A DNA stretch of 64,000 nt from contig CM067537.1 of assembly GCA_034509925.1 (NCBI GenBank), positions 4,847,001-4,911,000 on the forward strand. Reading direction: 5' to 3'. The notes under the pieces are model-generated. The model made no database searches, was not told the origin of the DNA, and saw only the letters and a program-made list of their open reading frames with translations. Both the position numbers and the translations under genes were made by a program. The stretch's first letter is position 1; the number at the start of each line of letters is the position of its first letter. This DNA comes from Hirudinaria manillensis. Its lineage: Eukaryota > Annelida > Clitellata > Hirudinida > Hirudinidae. Below, one piece after another: positions 45,816 through 56,900 of this stretch.

Positions 45816-48800
45816 CTTTCTCAAACACGACTGCTCGCCGACAACCCAAACTTTATATCGCTTTTCAAGAACTGCCTCAGAATACTAACGGGAAATGCCA
45901 AGATGCTTAAAATATCTTTTCTATTCTCTAAAAATACTTTTCACAGAGCTACTTTTAAGAGCTGCCTCTTATAATTCTGACTGGAAATGCCAAGATGATT
46001 AAAATAACAATTTATAAAATAATAATTTGATAATGTCTTTACTAATAAATTTTATTAAATTAACATCCTGGTACTAAAATCCACCCTCAGAGAAGCCATA
46101 AATCAGGACTTTTTGCCATTTCTCGCGAGAAAATCGTCGTCCTACTTTTTCTAGCGCACGAGAGACGAACGAGTTTCTGACTGGCCAAGGTAAGTGATAA
46201 TAATGATGATGGTGGTGATGGCGACGACGACTATGATGATGACGATAAAGATAATTATGAAGCTTCGACGAGTTAAAGATATTGCTATGTCGTTTTTTAA
46301 TGTAAAATATTTTAATTTTATAATCTATTGCTATTGCATTCATGTCGTAATAGATGAGTAGCATTGCTATTCATTCGATTTCAGTAATTTGTAAAAATTA
46401 TTTCCCGTGAATTTTTTTAAATTGATTTTTAAATGAAGTTTTCATATACTTAATAATGAACTTAAATATGTATGGGAATATTCGGTATCAATCGATGGAA
46501 TACCCAAGCACTCATTCCAAACTCGTGCCCTTGATGACTGAAGAGGGGTCGCCGCTATTAATTGCTTGGTTAAAAATTACATGACTTGACACTTTATAAT
46601 GAACCTGCAATGTAATTCGAATTTTGAGTGCTGCTACTATTCGATTTGCTGTGCATAAATACATGGAGTAAAAGCGTTTTCTCTGCTGGAATGCACCGAA
46701 ACCAAGTTGTTTTCAGACTGATTCGTGGGAAGGAGGCAATTTTATTGTGCTGAGATAATAACATTAAGGAACCCATTGGAAATTTAAAATAAAAATGACG
46801 AATTAAGTAACTAATTTTTAAATAACAAGCATTCATCGAAATGTTTTACTCAAACAGGCGGTTGTGCCACCAATTTGCTCAAAAAAAATTTGCTCATAAA
46901 TTGAATGTAGAATTAAAAGGAATTTGATGAAGAATGTTGCAGCCATCCCCGTCCAAATTGATGCATTCATCCTTGCAGCCTCAAATTAACTTGCTGATGG
47001 AAAATCTCTTTGATTACGTTGATCTTTAATACAATTAGATGATTTGTAAAGTTAAATATCATGTCTATTTATTACACTGATCGATTTAAAATTAATTGGA
47101 TTGCTAAATCAATCAACTTAGCAACATACAAAAGTTTATATTTCAGCGCCGAAAACGAGAAACTCGTCTGCCGCGGATAAAGTAAAAACATTTTTCGAAA
47201 AATTAGACTTAAAAAATTATATTAATTAGACTCAAAACAATTCTTTGTAAGTTGGGCAAGTTAAAATTAAACTAAAAGTTTATTGCTATCCTGTAGATCC
47301 AATGGTTCATTCAAACCCATGGTGAGAGTAGCAAGAAAAGGCTGGCGACCATCGGAGTGTATCGGACTGATACTTAATCATCCCTGAAGTCAGCCGCAGT
47401 AGGGGAGGAGTTCAATTTTGTAAATAAATTTTGCACAGATGAGATGGATAAAGTCCTTTTATAATATTTTAAGTTTGAAATCAACAAAGGAATTTTTTTA
47501 AACTAAACCGTATAGCTGCTGTCACGTATATTCATTCCAATGTAAACAGAATTTAACCCCGTCCTTAACAGCTAGGCGTTCAATTAATTTAATTTTCAAA
47601 AATTAAACATTGAATTTTTATAATATTTGGCACCAGAATTAATGGAATTAATGGAAATAACTAATTCAGTGAATCACACAATAACCTCTGGCAAATCATA
47701 ATTATCGAAGATTTGAGTTCATTGTTTTATCTATGGTAGCTATGAACATTCTGCCATTTTGAGTCTACTACTAAGGTTTAAATCTGATAAGGAGCTTTTA
47801 TTTAAATTTGTTTGTTCAAGAATAGTTTATTCATGTTTGTTCGTGGTCTTTCCCAAAATTTAAATTACTTATAACAATAAATTCTATGTAAATGATCTGC
47901 TACATAATCCATAAACAACATACCATAGAACAAAAGAGGTGGAACGGTGAAGCGGTAATAACAAAATAACAACAATAATAAGATTACAGTGATAATAACA
48001 ACTAAATTTAACCTACTTAAAAAATTTCAGGCACCGCATATTCAAATGATTCATTTACATAAAATTGTCAAAATAGATTATCAATATATATCAAATAATA
48101 ATAGACATACTAATCTAAATAAAATATATCATACATCGTTTAAAGGAAAATAATATCCATCTCATTTTCCTTCTAGAAAATAAATATATAAAAATTATTA
48201 GATATTTTCCATCCCTGTCCCTAGCCCCTCCCCAAAGACCCTAACCACAATCGTTTTTCTTCTACTTTAAGTTCTAAAAATATAACAAATTAACATACAG
48301 AACTCCAACTTTATTTCTTACTCAAGCCGATGCCTTTCGGATTATGTCTTGGCGTTGCATTATTCAATTTCCATTCCAATGAATTAAAACATCCAAGCCA
48401 TCAATCCGGACCGGCCGCTTCAAAGACAGTGGCCCACCACTGCACTCTCACACAATGTTATAGTATTGTCCGGCTCTCATCGCATTTTTGGTCATCCATC
48501 AAGCTAGAGGAGAGCGAGTGATCTAAAAAAAATTGTGTCAGAAGGTGGTAAACCTATGCGCGAGGTCACACAAAAGAAAAATAACTTCTTGTGTTGTATC
48601 TTACAAATATCATATAGTTGCAAAATTATATTAAATGAATTAAATTGAATATTCTGCGGTATATTACCTTATTATACAAGCTTTTTCGTGACCTTTTTAG
48701 ACATTTTTATTTTTGTCTAAAATAGCGCGACATATTTTATGAACGACCCCTTTCTCAGTGTATTTCGGTCCTCGTTGACAACACAGCCCCTCCCACCATT

Positions 48801-49169
48801 GTATGAAGTACTCCGTCAGTTGCCAGCTCCAATAAAGTCGGAATTTTGACCTCTTGGTTCCATCCCGGTTCCATCCGGAATATGAAGTTGAGTCTTAATG
48901 AATATTTATGATATTATTGATGGAGCTGAATCAAAGATGAAGCAATAAATGTTTATTAAAATATAAGTTATTCTGGGGTTTTTGGGGACCGGATCTAGGC
49001 ATCACTGGCTTTGTTTTAAACTGTGTTGCAGTGGTTTCTTTGGCTCGGAGGCCTTTTTTCCAGAATTCTTGTGGACGGAATTTATTTTAACAATCTTTCA
49101 GTACTATAATTTAACCATAATGTTTTTTAGATTTCACTTACAATCGTATCTAAATTTGCAGGAGCTGAA
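45816..49169. other. Divergent spacer between the MTCH-like and TOM70 genes
   Basis: About 3.35 kb between two divergent start codons. No exon is recognised. The acceptor TTTGCAG at 49155-49161, just before the TOM70 ATG, implies a non-coding TOM70 exon somewhere upstream in this stretch. A short MPFGLC frame at about 48330 is discussed under rejected items. Confidence 0.5.
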
Positions 49170-52100
49170 ATGACTTCTGAAGGTTTGAGAAATTGGCAGA
49201 CAGCCTTGGTTATCGGGGTTGCTCACGCCGCTGTTGGAGTTTATGTCTACAGGACATATTTTCATAAAAATGCGCCAAGTGAAGCTCCCTCAACAAAGGT
49301 TGATACAATTTTTGAAATTGCGCCGTTGACTGATTGAAAAGGATTTGTCAACTTTATTGTAATTTTTGGTATTGATTTTTACTTATTAATTGAAAATTCG
49401 TTCTTGTGCTGTTTTTATAGTTGCTCCAATTGGTTTGAATATATTTAGGCTTGCAAGCGTAACATTAGCGGATGTCTAATATAAAGTAAATATTATTTTG
49501 TTGTTGCCAAGATCCAAAATGAAGCCAATATACGAATTTATATGGTAAAAGGTGATGGACATTTCAAGATGGGCAAGTATGCTGAAGCAATTGAATGTTA
49601 CACAAAAGCAATTGGCTTGGGTTCTGAAGTGGAACCTCAGGAACTGTCTAAATTCCATCAAAATAGAGCAGCTGCTCAGCTACATATGGTGAGTATTACA
49701 ACTGTTTTCATCTCATTTAAATTTTCAATTTAAAGGCTTCCAATTCGCAACAAAGTTTAAATCTGTAGAATAATAACCTGCAAGTGATTGCTGACTGCAC
49801 AAGAGCTTTAGAATTAAATCCAAAATACCCCAAGGCCTTAATCAAGAGGGCAAAAGCCTACAACAATACAGGATTCTTAATAGAATGCATTAAAGGTATA
49901 ACAACATTTGTTATCAGCAGCAACAGGCTGATAGGATGATTGGTTTACAATCAATGACATGTTTTTCAGATGCTGTAAAGGCATGTGTCTTAGATGACCA
50001 TTTTAACATTGAAGATGTTGCATTTGTTCATGAAGCAGTGAAGGAGTTTACTAAAAAGAAAGCCTTTGAGAGCATGGAGGTATGTTAAGCTGGTTTTGGC
50101 AATTTAAATTTGGAACAAATTCACAATTATTTTTTAGTGCCAAACGTTCTGAGGAATTTGCATTTTTGGGCTTTGACATTGTGTTTGCTATTAGACATTT
50201 TTGTAGTTTATGTGGAATAATGTGTAATTTATATGCAATGTGTTGGTACATTTGGATAAACAAATATCTTGCATGTTTCATTGCAATCATTGTTTTTCAA
50301 TATGTAAGGTTGATTTTAAGCTGTTAGAATGATGTTGAATATGCAAATTAAATAAATTAAATTTACTACATGTTATGGCTAATAGAAAAGATCAGTCCAT
50401 GTTCCTTCTGCAACTTATGTTTGGACTTTCTTCAAATCCTTCTCTCAGGATCCAGTCTTCAAATACAAGAAGGAAGATTTTGAAGGAGAAAAATACATTA
50501 AAATAAAAGATGCATTTGAGAGGTCACAAATAAACTGTTTGATTAAGAATAACAAAGCAACATTTATTATCACATATATTAAAACAATTATTTATAATAG
50601 ATTTATACAGATTGCTCTGCTAACTGCTTAATTTATCATTCAACAAATTAAATTAAACATAATTGAAAGCATTTTTTATTTTTCAGTCCTTTTAAAAAAG
50701 CATTAAAGGAATTTTATTCCAACGACTTCAGCAACACCGTCGGACTTTGCACAAAAGAAATGGATTTGAAGGTTTCAAAGCACAGATTGGAGGCACTCCT
50801 CATGAGAGGAACATTCTATTATTTGAGTGGTCAGTTAAATTTGGCACAGAAGGACCTGCAGAGTATTTTGGATGCAGAAAATGTTAATAGTAAGGTTAAC
50901 ACTTTAGCTGTAAACTATTTATATTAGAATTAATTATTATTAATTTAGTTTATGTGTGCCTTCAGATCAAAGTTAATACTCTCATAAAATTGGCAAAATT
51001 GAAAATGGAAAGGCACAAGATGGAGGAAGCCCTTGAAAGTTTCAAGAAAGCAGAAGAGGTTGATCCAAATAATCCAGATATCTACACAAACAGAGGATAT
51101 GTAAGTACAATATCCACAAAGCAACGTGTTACAATGCCTTGGTGCATCACAATACCTTTATCTTTTCCAGTTGCATTTATTACGTAAAAATTTGGATCTT
51201 GCCATAAAGGATTTTGAAAAGAGCATCTTTCTCTATGACAAGCTGACGTTTCCACACATTCTCAAATGTCATGCAAGTTTGTGTTTCCTGACTTCTTGAA
51301 TCATTTGCTGCGCTAGAAACTAGATAAAATTCAAGATTTTTCTATAAAGCTATTGGCACGAGGAAAGCCGACAGATACTCAAGCATGCTAAAGTATTACC
51401 AGAAATTAATTAATTAATTGGATAAAAATTAAAACAAAGTATTGACTTTGTTAACAACCACGCCTCTCTTTAATATTTGCCAGTGATAAGAAAGCTGGCA
51501 GGTGGGCAGAATCACTTCACTGATGAGATTAAGAAATGCATAAATGACCTCATTAAGAAGTTTCCGTCAAGTGCTGCTGTGCTTTCCTCATGTGGACAGG
51601 TTAACTGCTCTTAATCGCTCTAATTTTTTAATTTTTTAAATTTTTTTTATCAACATGTTTAAATTTCGGTATGGATTCAAATATTTTTAATCAAATATGT
51701 GTTTAGTCAGAACTCGGCACTGATTGCCTGCTATTCCCTGCCAGATTAAATCTGGTATCCATGAGTTAAAATATTAATAAAATAATGGAACATGTTTTCC
51801 CGTTGTAATTTACTTAAAAATAATTAACATATTTTTAAAATCAAGTTTATTAGTTAATATTGTCAACATAGTGCCTATGTAAGTGCCTTATAACCTTGTC
51901 CATCATGACATTGCAACCCATCAAGTTGCATATAAGGAAAAGCCCACTTTTGATACAGCAAATTGAATTAGTTATTTTAGGGATTATTCCATAATGAACT
52001 AGCATGCCAAGAATTATTATTTTTTAGTTCCTCCAAGAATTTAGTAAATTTGCTGAAGCTGAGAAGCTCTTTGATAAAGCAATATCATTGGACCCCACCA

Positions 52101-52532
52101 ATCTCACTGCCTATGCTCTCAAAGCGTAAGTTGTAAACTTTCACTTACTGAATGCACAAAGATAATATTTCTTTAATATTTTTTTAAATGTATTGCCAGG
52201 TTATGCAAGTGTGAAACTGGGGATTTTGAGGGAGGCTACAAACTCCTTGGTGAAGCCCTGAAGGTGGATGAAAAGAATGTATTTGTCCTGGTAGCACTCA
52301 GTGCTGTTGAAGTTCAAAGGTGATTGAATTTACAATGTTTGACAAGAATGTTTTGGCGATTTTCTTTTGCAGGGGTGACTTAGATCGAGCAGCAGAAATT
52401 ATCAAGAAGATTATCGATTCTTCAACCAGCGAGTTAGAAATATCTTGTTTGTACGCCCTCCTGTTACTCAATGAGATTCCACAAGTTCGAGAAGTGATTG
52501 GAGGCTTCGTGTTCTGTCCCCCGGTTTTGTAA
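49170..52532 (+). CDS. TOMM70: TOM70 mitochondrial import receptor
   Basis: Exons: 49170-49298, 49512-49688, 49769-49895, 49970-50079, 50449-50522, 50687-50894, 50966-51100, 51171-51276, 51484-51599, 52028-52125, 52200-52319, 52373-52532. They join in phase to 519 residues (human: 608). The N-terminus MTSEGLRNWQTALVIGVAHA is one transmembrane anchor (about residues 9-31). TPR repeats follow: KMGKYAEAIECYTKAI, KFHQNRAAA, CTRALELNPKYPKALIKRAK, KKAEEVDPNNPDIYTNRG, KLFDKAISLDPTNLTAYALKA. The last exon starts RGDLDRAAEIIKK (human RGNMEKAIDMFNK) and ends CPPVL (human KPPTL). The receptor binds Hsp70/Hsp90-delivered carrier preproteins at the outer membrane. A shortened linker between the TPR clamp and core explains the smaller size. 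The donor at 50894 is weaker than an adjacent GTAAGG but is needed for phase. Confidence 0.93.
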
Positions 52533-52541
52533 ACGTTCTTA

Positions 52542-52547
52542 AATAAA
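52542..52547 (+). terminator. AATAAA poly(A) signal of TOM70
   Basis: Canonical hexamer 9 bp after the stop; it lies within a sequence block repeated at 53439 and 53750. Confidence 0.6.
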
Positions 52548-53316
52548 ACTTTGCAAAAGAAACTGAAGTGATCAGGAAACCCTGAATGTGAATTCGTGAC
52601 AAAGAATGGTTTGAAAGAATTTGATGATTAATAAATATAAATATTTGATGATGAATAATGATAGCAATGATTTCAAGGTCATAACCTTTGCAAATCTTTT
52701 TCGTCTTGATTATTTCAATATCAAAAACATAGTTTAAGCTTTCTTCGACACGAGTACATTTCATCGACCAAAATATTTAATGGAATTGCTTTTAGAGCTG
52801 TTGACACAAGATTTTTCTGATAATGTTTTCTGTGAATCAGCTCTAGTGCTTAAAGTATCGGGGTGATTGAAGTATTTGAAGCAGGCGTATCAAACACACA
52901 GCCTCTTGCACTTCCATACTGGTTATCCAGTGCTTGTACTTGGACCTCTGCTGATTCCCTTCATATCTGTTGTAAAGCTCAGATTCCCAGGATTCTTTTT
53001 TTAAAATGCTTGGCATATGTTTGGAAAAGTGGTCTGTGAACAGATTGAACTTGACAGGTCTTATTACATTGATAAACTTCGAGAAATCAAATTGCTGCTT
53101 GAGGAGCCAGATTTTAATATTTATTTAATTGACTGGTCAGGAGGGCATTATTTCAGATTGCACTTTGCATTTTATTCATCATTAATCAGCAAAAGGCCAC
53201 AAGCTTAATGGATTGGGTCCATTGCCTAGAATAGGGTTTTGGTTTTAATCAGCTGCATAAACTGATTCAATTCCAAGTCTAGGAGCTTCCAATTCCAGAA
53301 TTGTTCATCTTTCCAG

Positions 53317-53467
53317 TGAAATAATTGCTGATTCTGAAAAGTCTGCTGATGTTCGAGCTGTGTTTAACCTTGTAATGTCCGTGAACATTAGTTTCCGCAA
53401 GTTTATTGCCTTTATTTCGGGGTTGCAAGTGTGCCTTACCCCAGTTTTCTTAAACGTTCGTAAATAA
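53317..53467 (+). other. Duplicated TOM70 terminal exon (alternative last exon or relic)
   Basis: After the acceptor CATCTTTCCAG, a phase-2 open frame of 49 codons runs to TAA, with AATAAA overlapping the stop. It begins SEIIADSEKSADVR and ends CLTPVFLNVRK; the TOM70 last exon has AAEIIKKIIDSS and ends CPPVL. The nucleotide match continues past the stop: GTTTTCTTAAACGTTCGTAAA here against GTTTTGTAAACGTTCTTAAA there, then TTTTGCAAGAAA against TTTGCAAAAGAAA. TOM70 exon 11 ends in phase 2, so splicing to this exon would keep frame. Confidence 0.5.
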
Positions 53468-53471
53468 TAAA
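53466..53471 (+). terminator. AATAAA after the duplicated TOM70 terminal exon
   Basis: Canonical hexamer overlapping the TAA stop. Confidence 0.4.
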
Positions 53472-53749
53472 TAATAAGCTTTTGCAAGAAATATTTACGC
53501 GACGTTTTCATAGACATATTGAAGTTAATTGTCACAGGATTTCACGACAAAACCTCCGAAACAGAACCTAGGATTTAAAAAAAGCAAACTCGAGGAATAT
53601 TTGTAGACGCCCAATAACAAATGGTTAAATGCAAGAAGCTGGAATGATGTGCACATTCCAGAATGATAAATAACAATTGGCATTAATTTTTATCTGATCA
53701 GGACAAAATTTGGCCTTCCATCAAATTTAATTGAGTATCCCTGGTTTAA

Positions 53750-53790
53750 GTTAAACGTTCCCGAATTATTGCAAGAGAAACGTTAATCAA
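53750..53790 (+). repeat. Third, decayed copy of the TOM70 3' end segment
   Basis: CCTGGTTTAAGTTAAACGTTC followed by ATTGCAAGAGAAACG matches the segment spanning the TOM70 stop and 3' UTR and its copy at 53439. No open frame is kept upstream. Confidence 0.4.
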
Positions 53791-53973
53791 TTAAGGAATA
53801 TTCAGACAAGTTAAGAAAATTTAAAACAATTGCTATTTTGAGGGTTCGAACTTTCGTTTCTTTGTAAACAGCATTATCTTGCTGTTTTGTTTGTTTTGGA
53901 CGTGAATTAAATAGATTCGAATTAGCATCGTTTTATCTATTTAACACTGTTTTAATTTAATTGACACATTAAA

Positions 53974-56900
53974 ATGAATTCAGACGTATTGGGATACACT
54001 TCGGAAAACATTGAAACGGTTAAGTTATTAGCTGATGGCTTAAAATTTGAGCTCATGTGCGGACTGACATAGCTGTTTTATACACAATAAATTAGCATAA
54101 GATGAGTGCCACTTGCAGGATTTGGTTAACATACGCACTTATACTAATCTTCCCTGTCTGAGCATAATTTTGTAAAGCATTGCAAGTGCCCATACCGAAA
54201 ACAGCATATTTACAATTTTAAATTGTTTTTACAAAAACTTCATTTGGAAATTATAGGGCTATTTTTATGTAACTGAATTTATGTGCTGCATAGGGCGTTG
54301 CATAATTTTGTCATTTGAATACAACTAATGATTATTTCAAATTATAATTGAACCAAAAAAGGGCAACGGCATCAGCAATTAATTGGTAATGTTAATGAAG
54401 TCAATGGCAACAATTGGTGACACTTGCAGGTAGTGTTGCAGTTCTACAGAGAACCAACAAATGACAAATTGAACAGCTTCCTGACTCAGGCCCAATCTTC
54501 AAAGGAAGCTTGGTTCTTCAGTTGGGATTTGTTGAAGGTTGACAAGGTCAGTTTTGTTTAACATGCATTGTAATTAATTATCAGTTAATTATTTGTTTCT
54601 TGTTGCTGGTTGTGATGCCATTGTTGCAATCTTAAGGTTAATTCTAATCTAAGTTGGGTTAACTTGTACAATCAGTCCTATTAATAGTTATAATAATTAA
54701 TGGTTAGTAATAATAATAATCAAAATAAAAAAAAGGAGTTATATATTATATAATAATTAATTATATTAATAATTATTATTAATATATTAATAATTATTAT
54801 TATTGTTAAAATGATTCATATGTTTGTTATTGACATGTTTAGCCTTCTGTGGTTCAGTATTATGGAGCAAATACACTTCACCTGAAGATCTCAAAGCATT
54901 GGTTGGTACTATCGATTAACATTGATTGATTACTTGTAATTATTTTGAATATTTTAATAATTATTAGTTAGTTATTTTTTAACTATTAATTAATTAATTA
55001 TTGTACAATATTGTGTAATATTAATTATTATATACCTTCAATTGAAATTTAATTCGTTATTTATTTTTTAATTAATTAATTAATTAGTTATTGTACAATA
55101 TTGTGTAAATTAATTAATTTTGATTGAAGGTATGAGATTCCAGAAGACTACATTCCTTCCCTGCGAAACAGTCTGCTCCAACTTTTGGAAAGTCACTCAA
55201 ACAGTTTGAGAGCAATCATCATCAGGATTTGTGTCTGTGTTGGTATCTTTTTTTTTCTTGGTGGTATTTGTTTGGTCTTCTCTTCATGGTATTTGCAATG
55301 TTGTGGTGTGCAGAGTAATTTATTATTAACTTATGAATTTTATATTATCAAGAAGATATTTGAATTAAATTGAATTTATATGTTGATAAAGTTTTTTTCT
55401 CTTAAATGTTTGCAAAAAACAATAAAAATAATGAATGATTCATAAATGTAAACATTGTCTAAATATTAACCAGTTGATATATTTTATATTACCATTATAT
55501 TATTATACACATTATTATAACCAGTTGATATGTTTTATATTACCATTATATTATTATACACATTATTATAACCAGTTGATATGTTTTATATTAACCAGTT
55601 GGGATGTTTCATTCTCCAAACCATGTCCCATCAATGGCCCAATGCACTTGCTGAACTCATTACATCTGCCCTCCAGCCCTCTGGTGACAACATTGAGAGG
55701 AAGGTTGGCATTTTAAATTAATTTTATTACTCAAAAATATTAATATAAATACTTAACAATCACAATATTAATGGACTTGATGAACATAGATAAGGACCTG
55801 TTGCTTTTACTATAAATGTTATATGTCCATTGTTTCTCCTGTCATCATCATTATCATTATTTTAAACATTCATCATCATCACCATCGCTATCACCATCAC
55901 CACCATCATCATCAATTCTTGTGCAGAGCACACACCAGAAAAACATGCTAGAGATTTTAACAGTGATTCCAGAAGAGGTACATTCAAGTTTAATATTATA
56001 ATTTGAATGCATTTGTTGCAATATTCATGATTTTAATACCTTTTTAAATAATGATTTGAAGATATATTAAAGCCATCAAATAACTTAAATTAATTAATTA
56101 CAAGGTAATATCATTAATGGGATATCATTAAGAATTACAGTTATTGAGAGTAGGCCTATCATTGGTTATTATCAAAGGTTTGTGAATTGTTTGGTGACAG
56201 ACTCCAGTTCTTATATAAAAACAAGAGTAACTGCTCAGTTAGTCATGCAGTTATCAATTCATCATATTCATGTGAATGTTGTTTTAGTTATTTGTTAAAA
56301 TTATTAAATTATTGAGTTTAAAATTAAAAACGATTGCAAACACCTCGAAACAGTTTCCAAGCATTTACCTTCCTCAAAACAAGAAGTCACAGGTGGCAAA
56401 CGAACTCATGAATGCCTCAAATTCAGGTTTTCATTTTTTCAATTCACTTTCAATCATCACACCTCCTCCTCCTCCTCCTCCTCCTCCTTCTTCTTCTTCA
56501 TCCTCTTCTTTTGCGTGCCTGACCTTTGACCTCTCTCCAGTGCTTCAGTTGATCCATCGGCTGCTGATCGAGGATTGGCCGCAGGAGTCCGTGAAGGTTC
56601 AGGCCATCAAGTGCTTCACCAGTTGGCTCCACCTGGGGATTTGCGTCGTCCTTCCCGAGAACGAGTCCCTCGTCTTCTTGCTCTTCGACCTTTTGAGGTC
56701 ACCGACCTACTTCTCCGAGACTGCAGAGGCTCTCATGCAGCTCTTCAAGATCCAATTGAATCACAAGTAAGGACTCTTGTTTGTTGGTGACTGTTAGTTT
56801 GGTAATATTAATGAGGTAACTGTTGTTATGATTTGTTGTTAATTATTTGATTTTTATTTTAATTATGATGCCATTAATGCTGACCATTGTTGTCATTACA

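Noticed and set aside
48300..48521. MPFGLC peptide, reminiscent of the Gypsy-type reverse transcriptase motif MPFGLCNAP
   Set aside because: Only six residues match and neither flank continues the domain. Too short to call a retroelement remnant.
53017..53208. 63-codon frame between TOM70 and the duplicated terminal exon
   Set aside because: Does not align with any TOM70 exon and has no matching splice phase that I can find.
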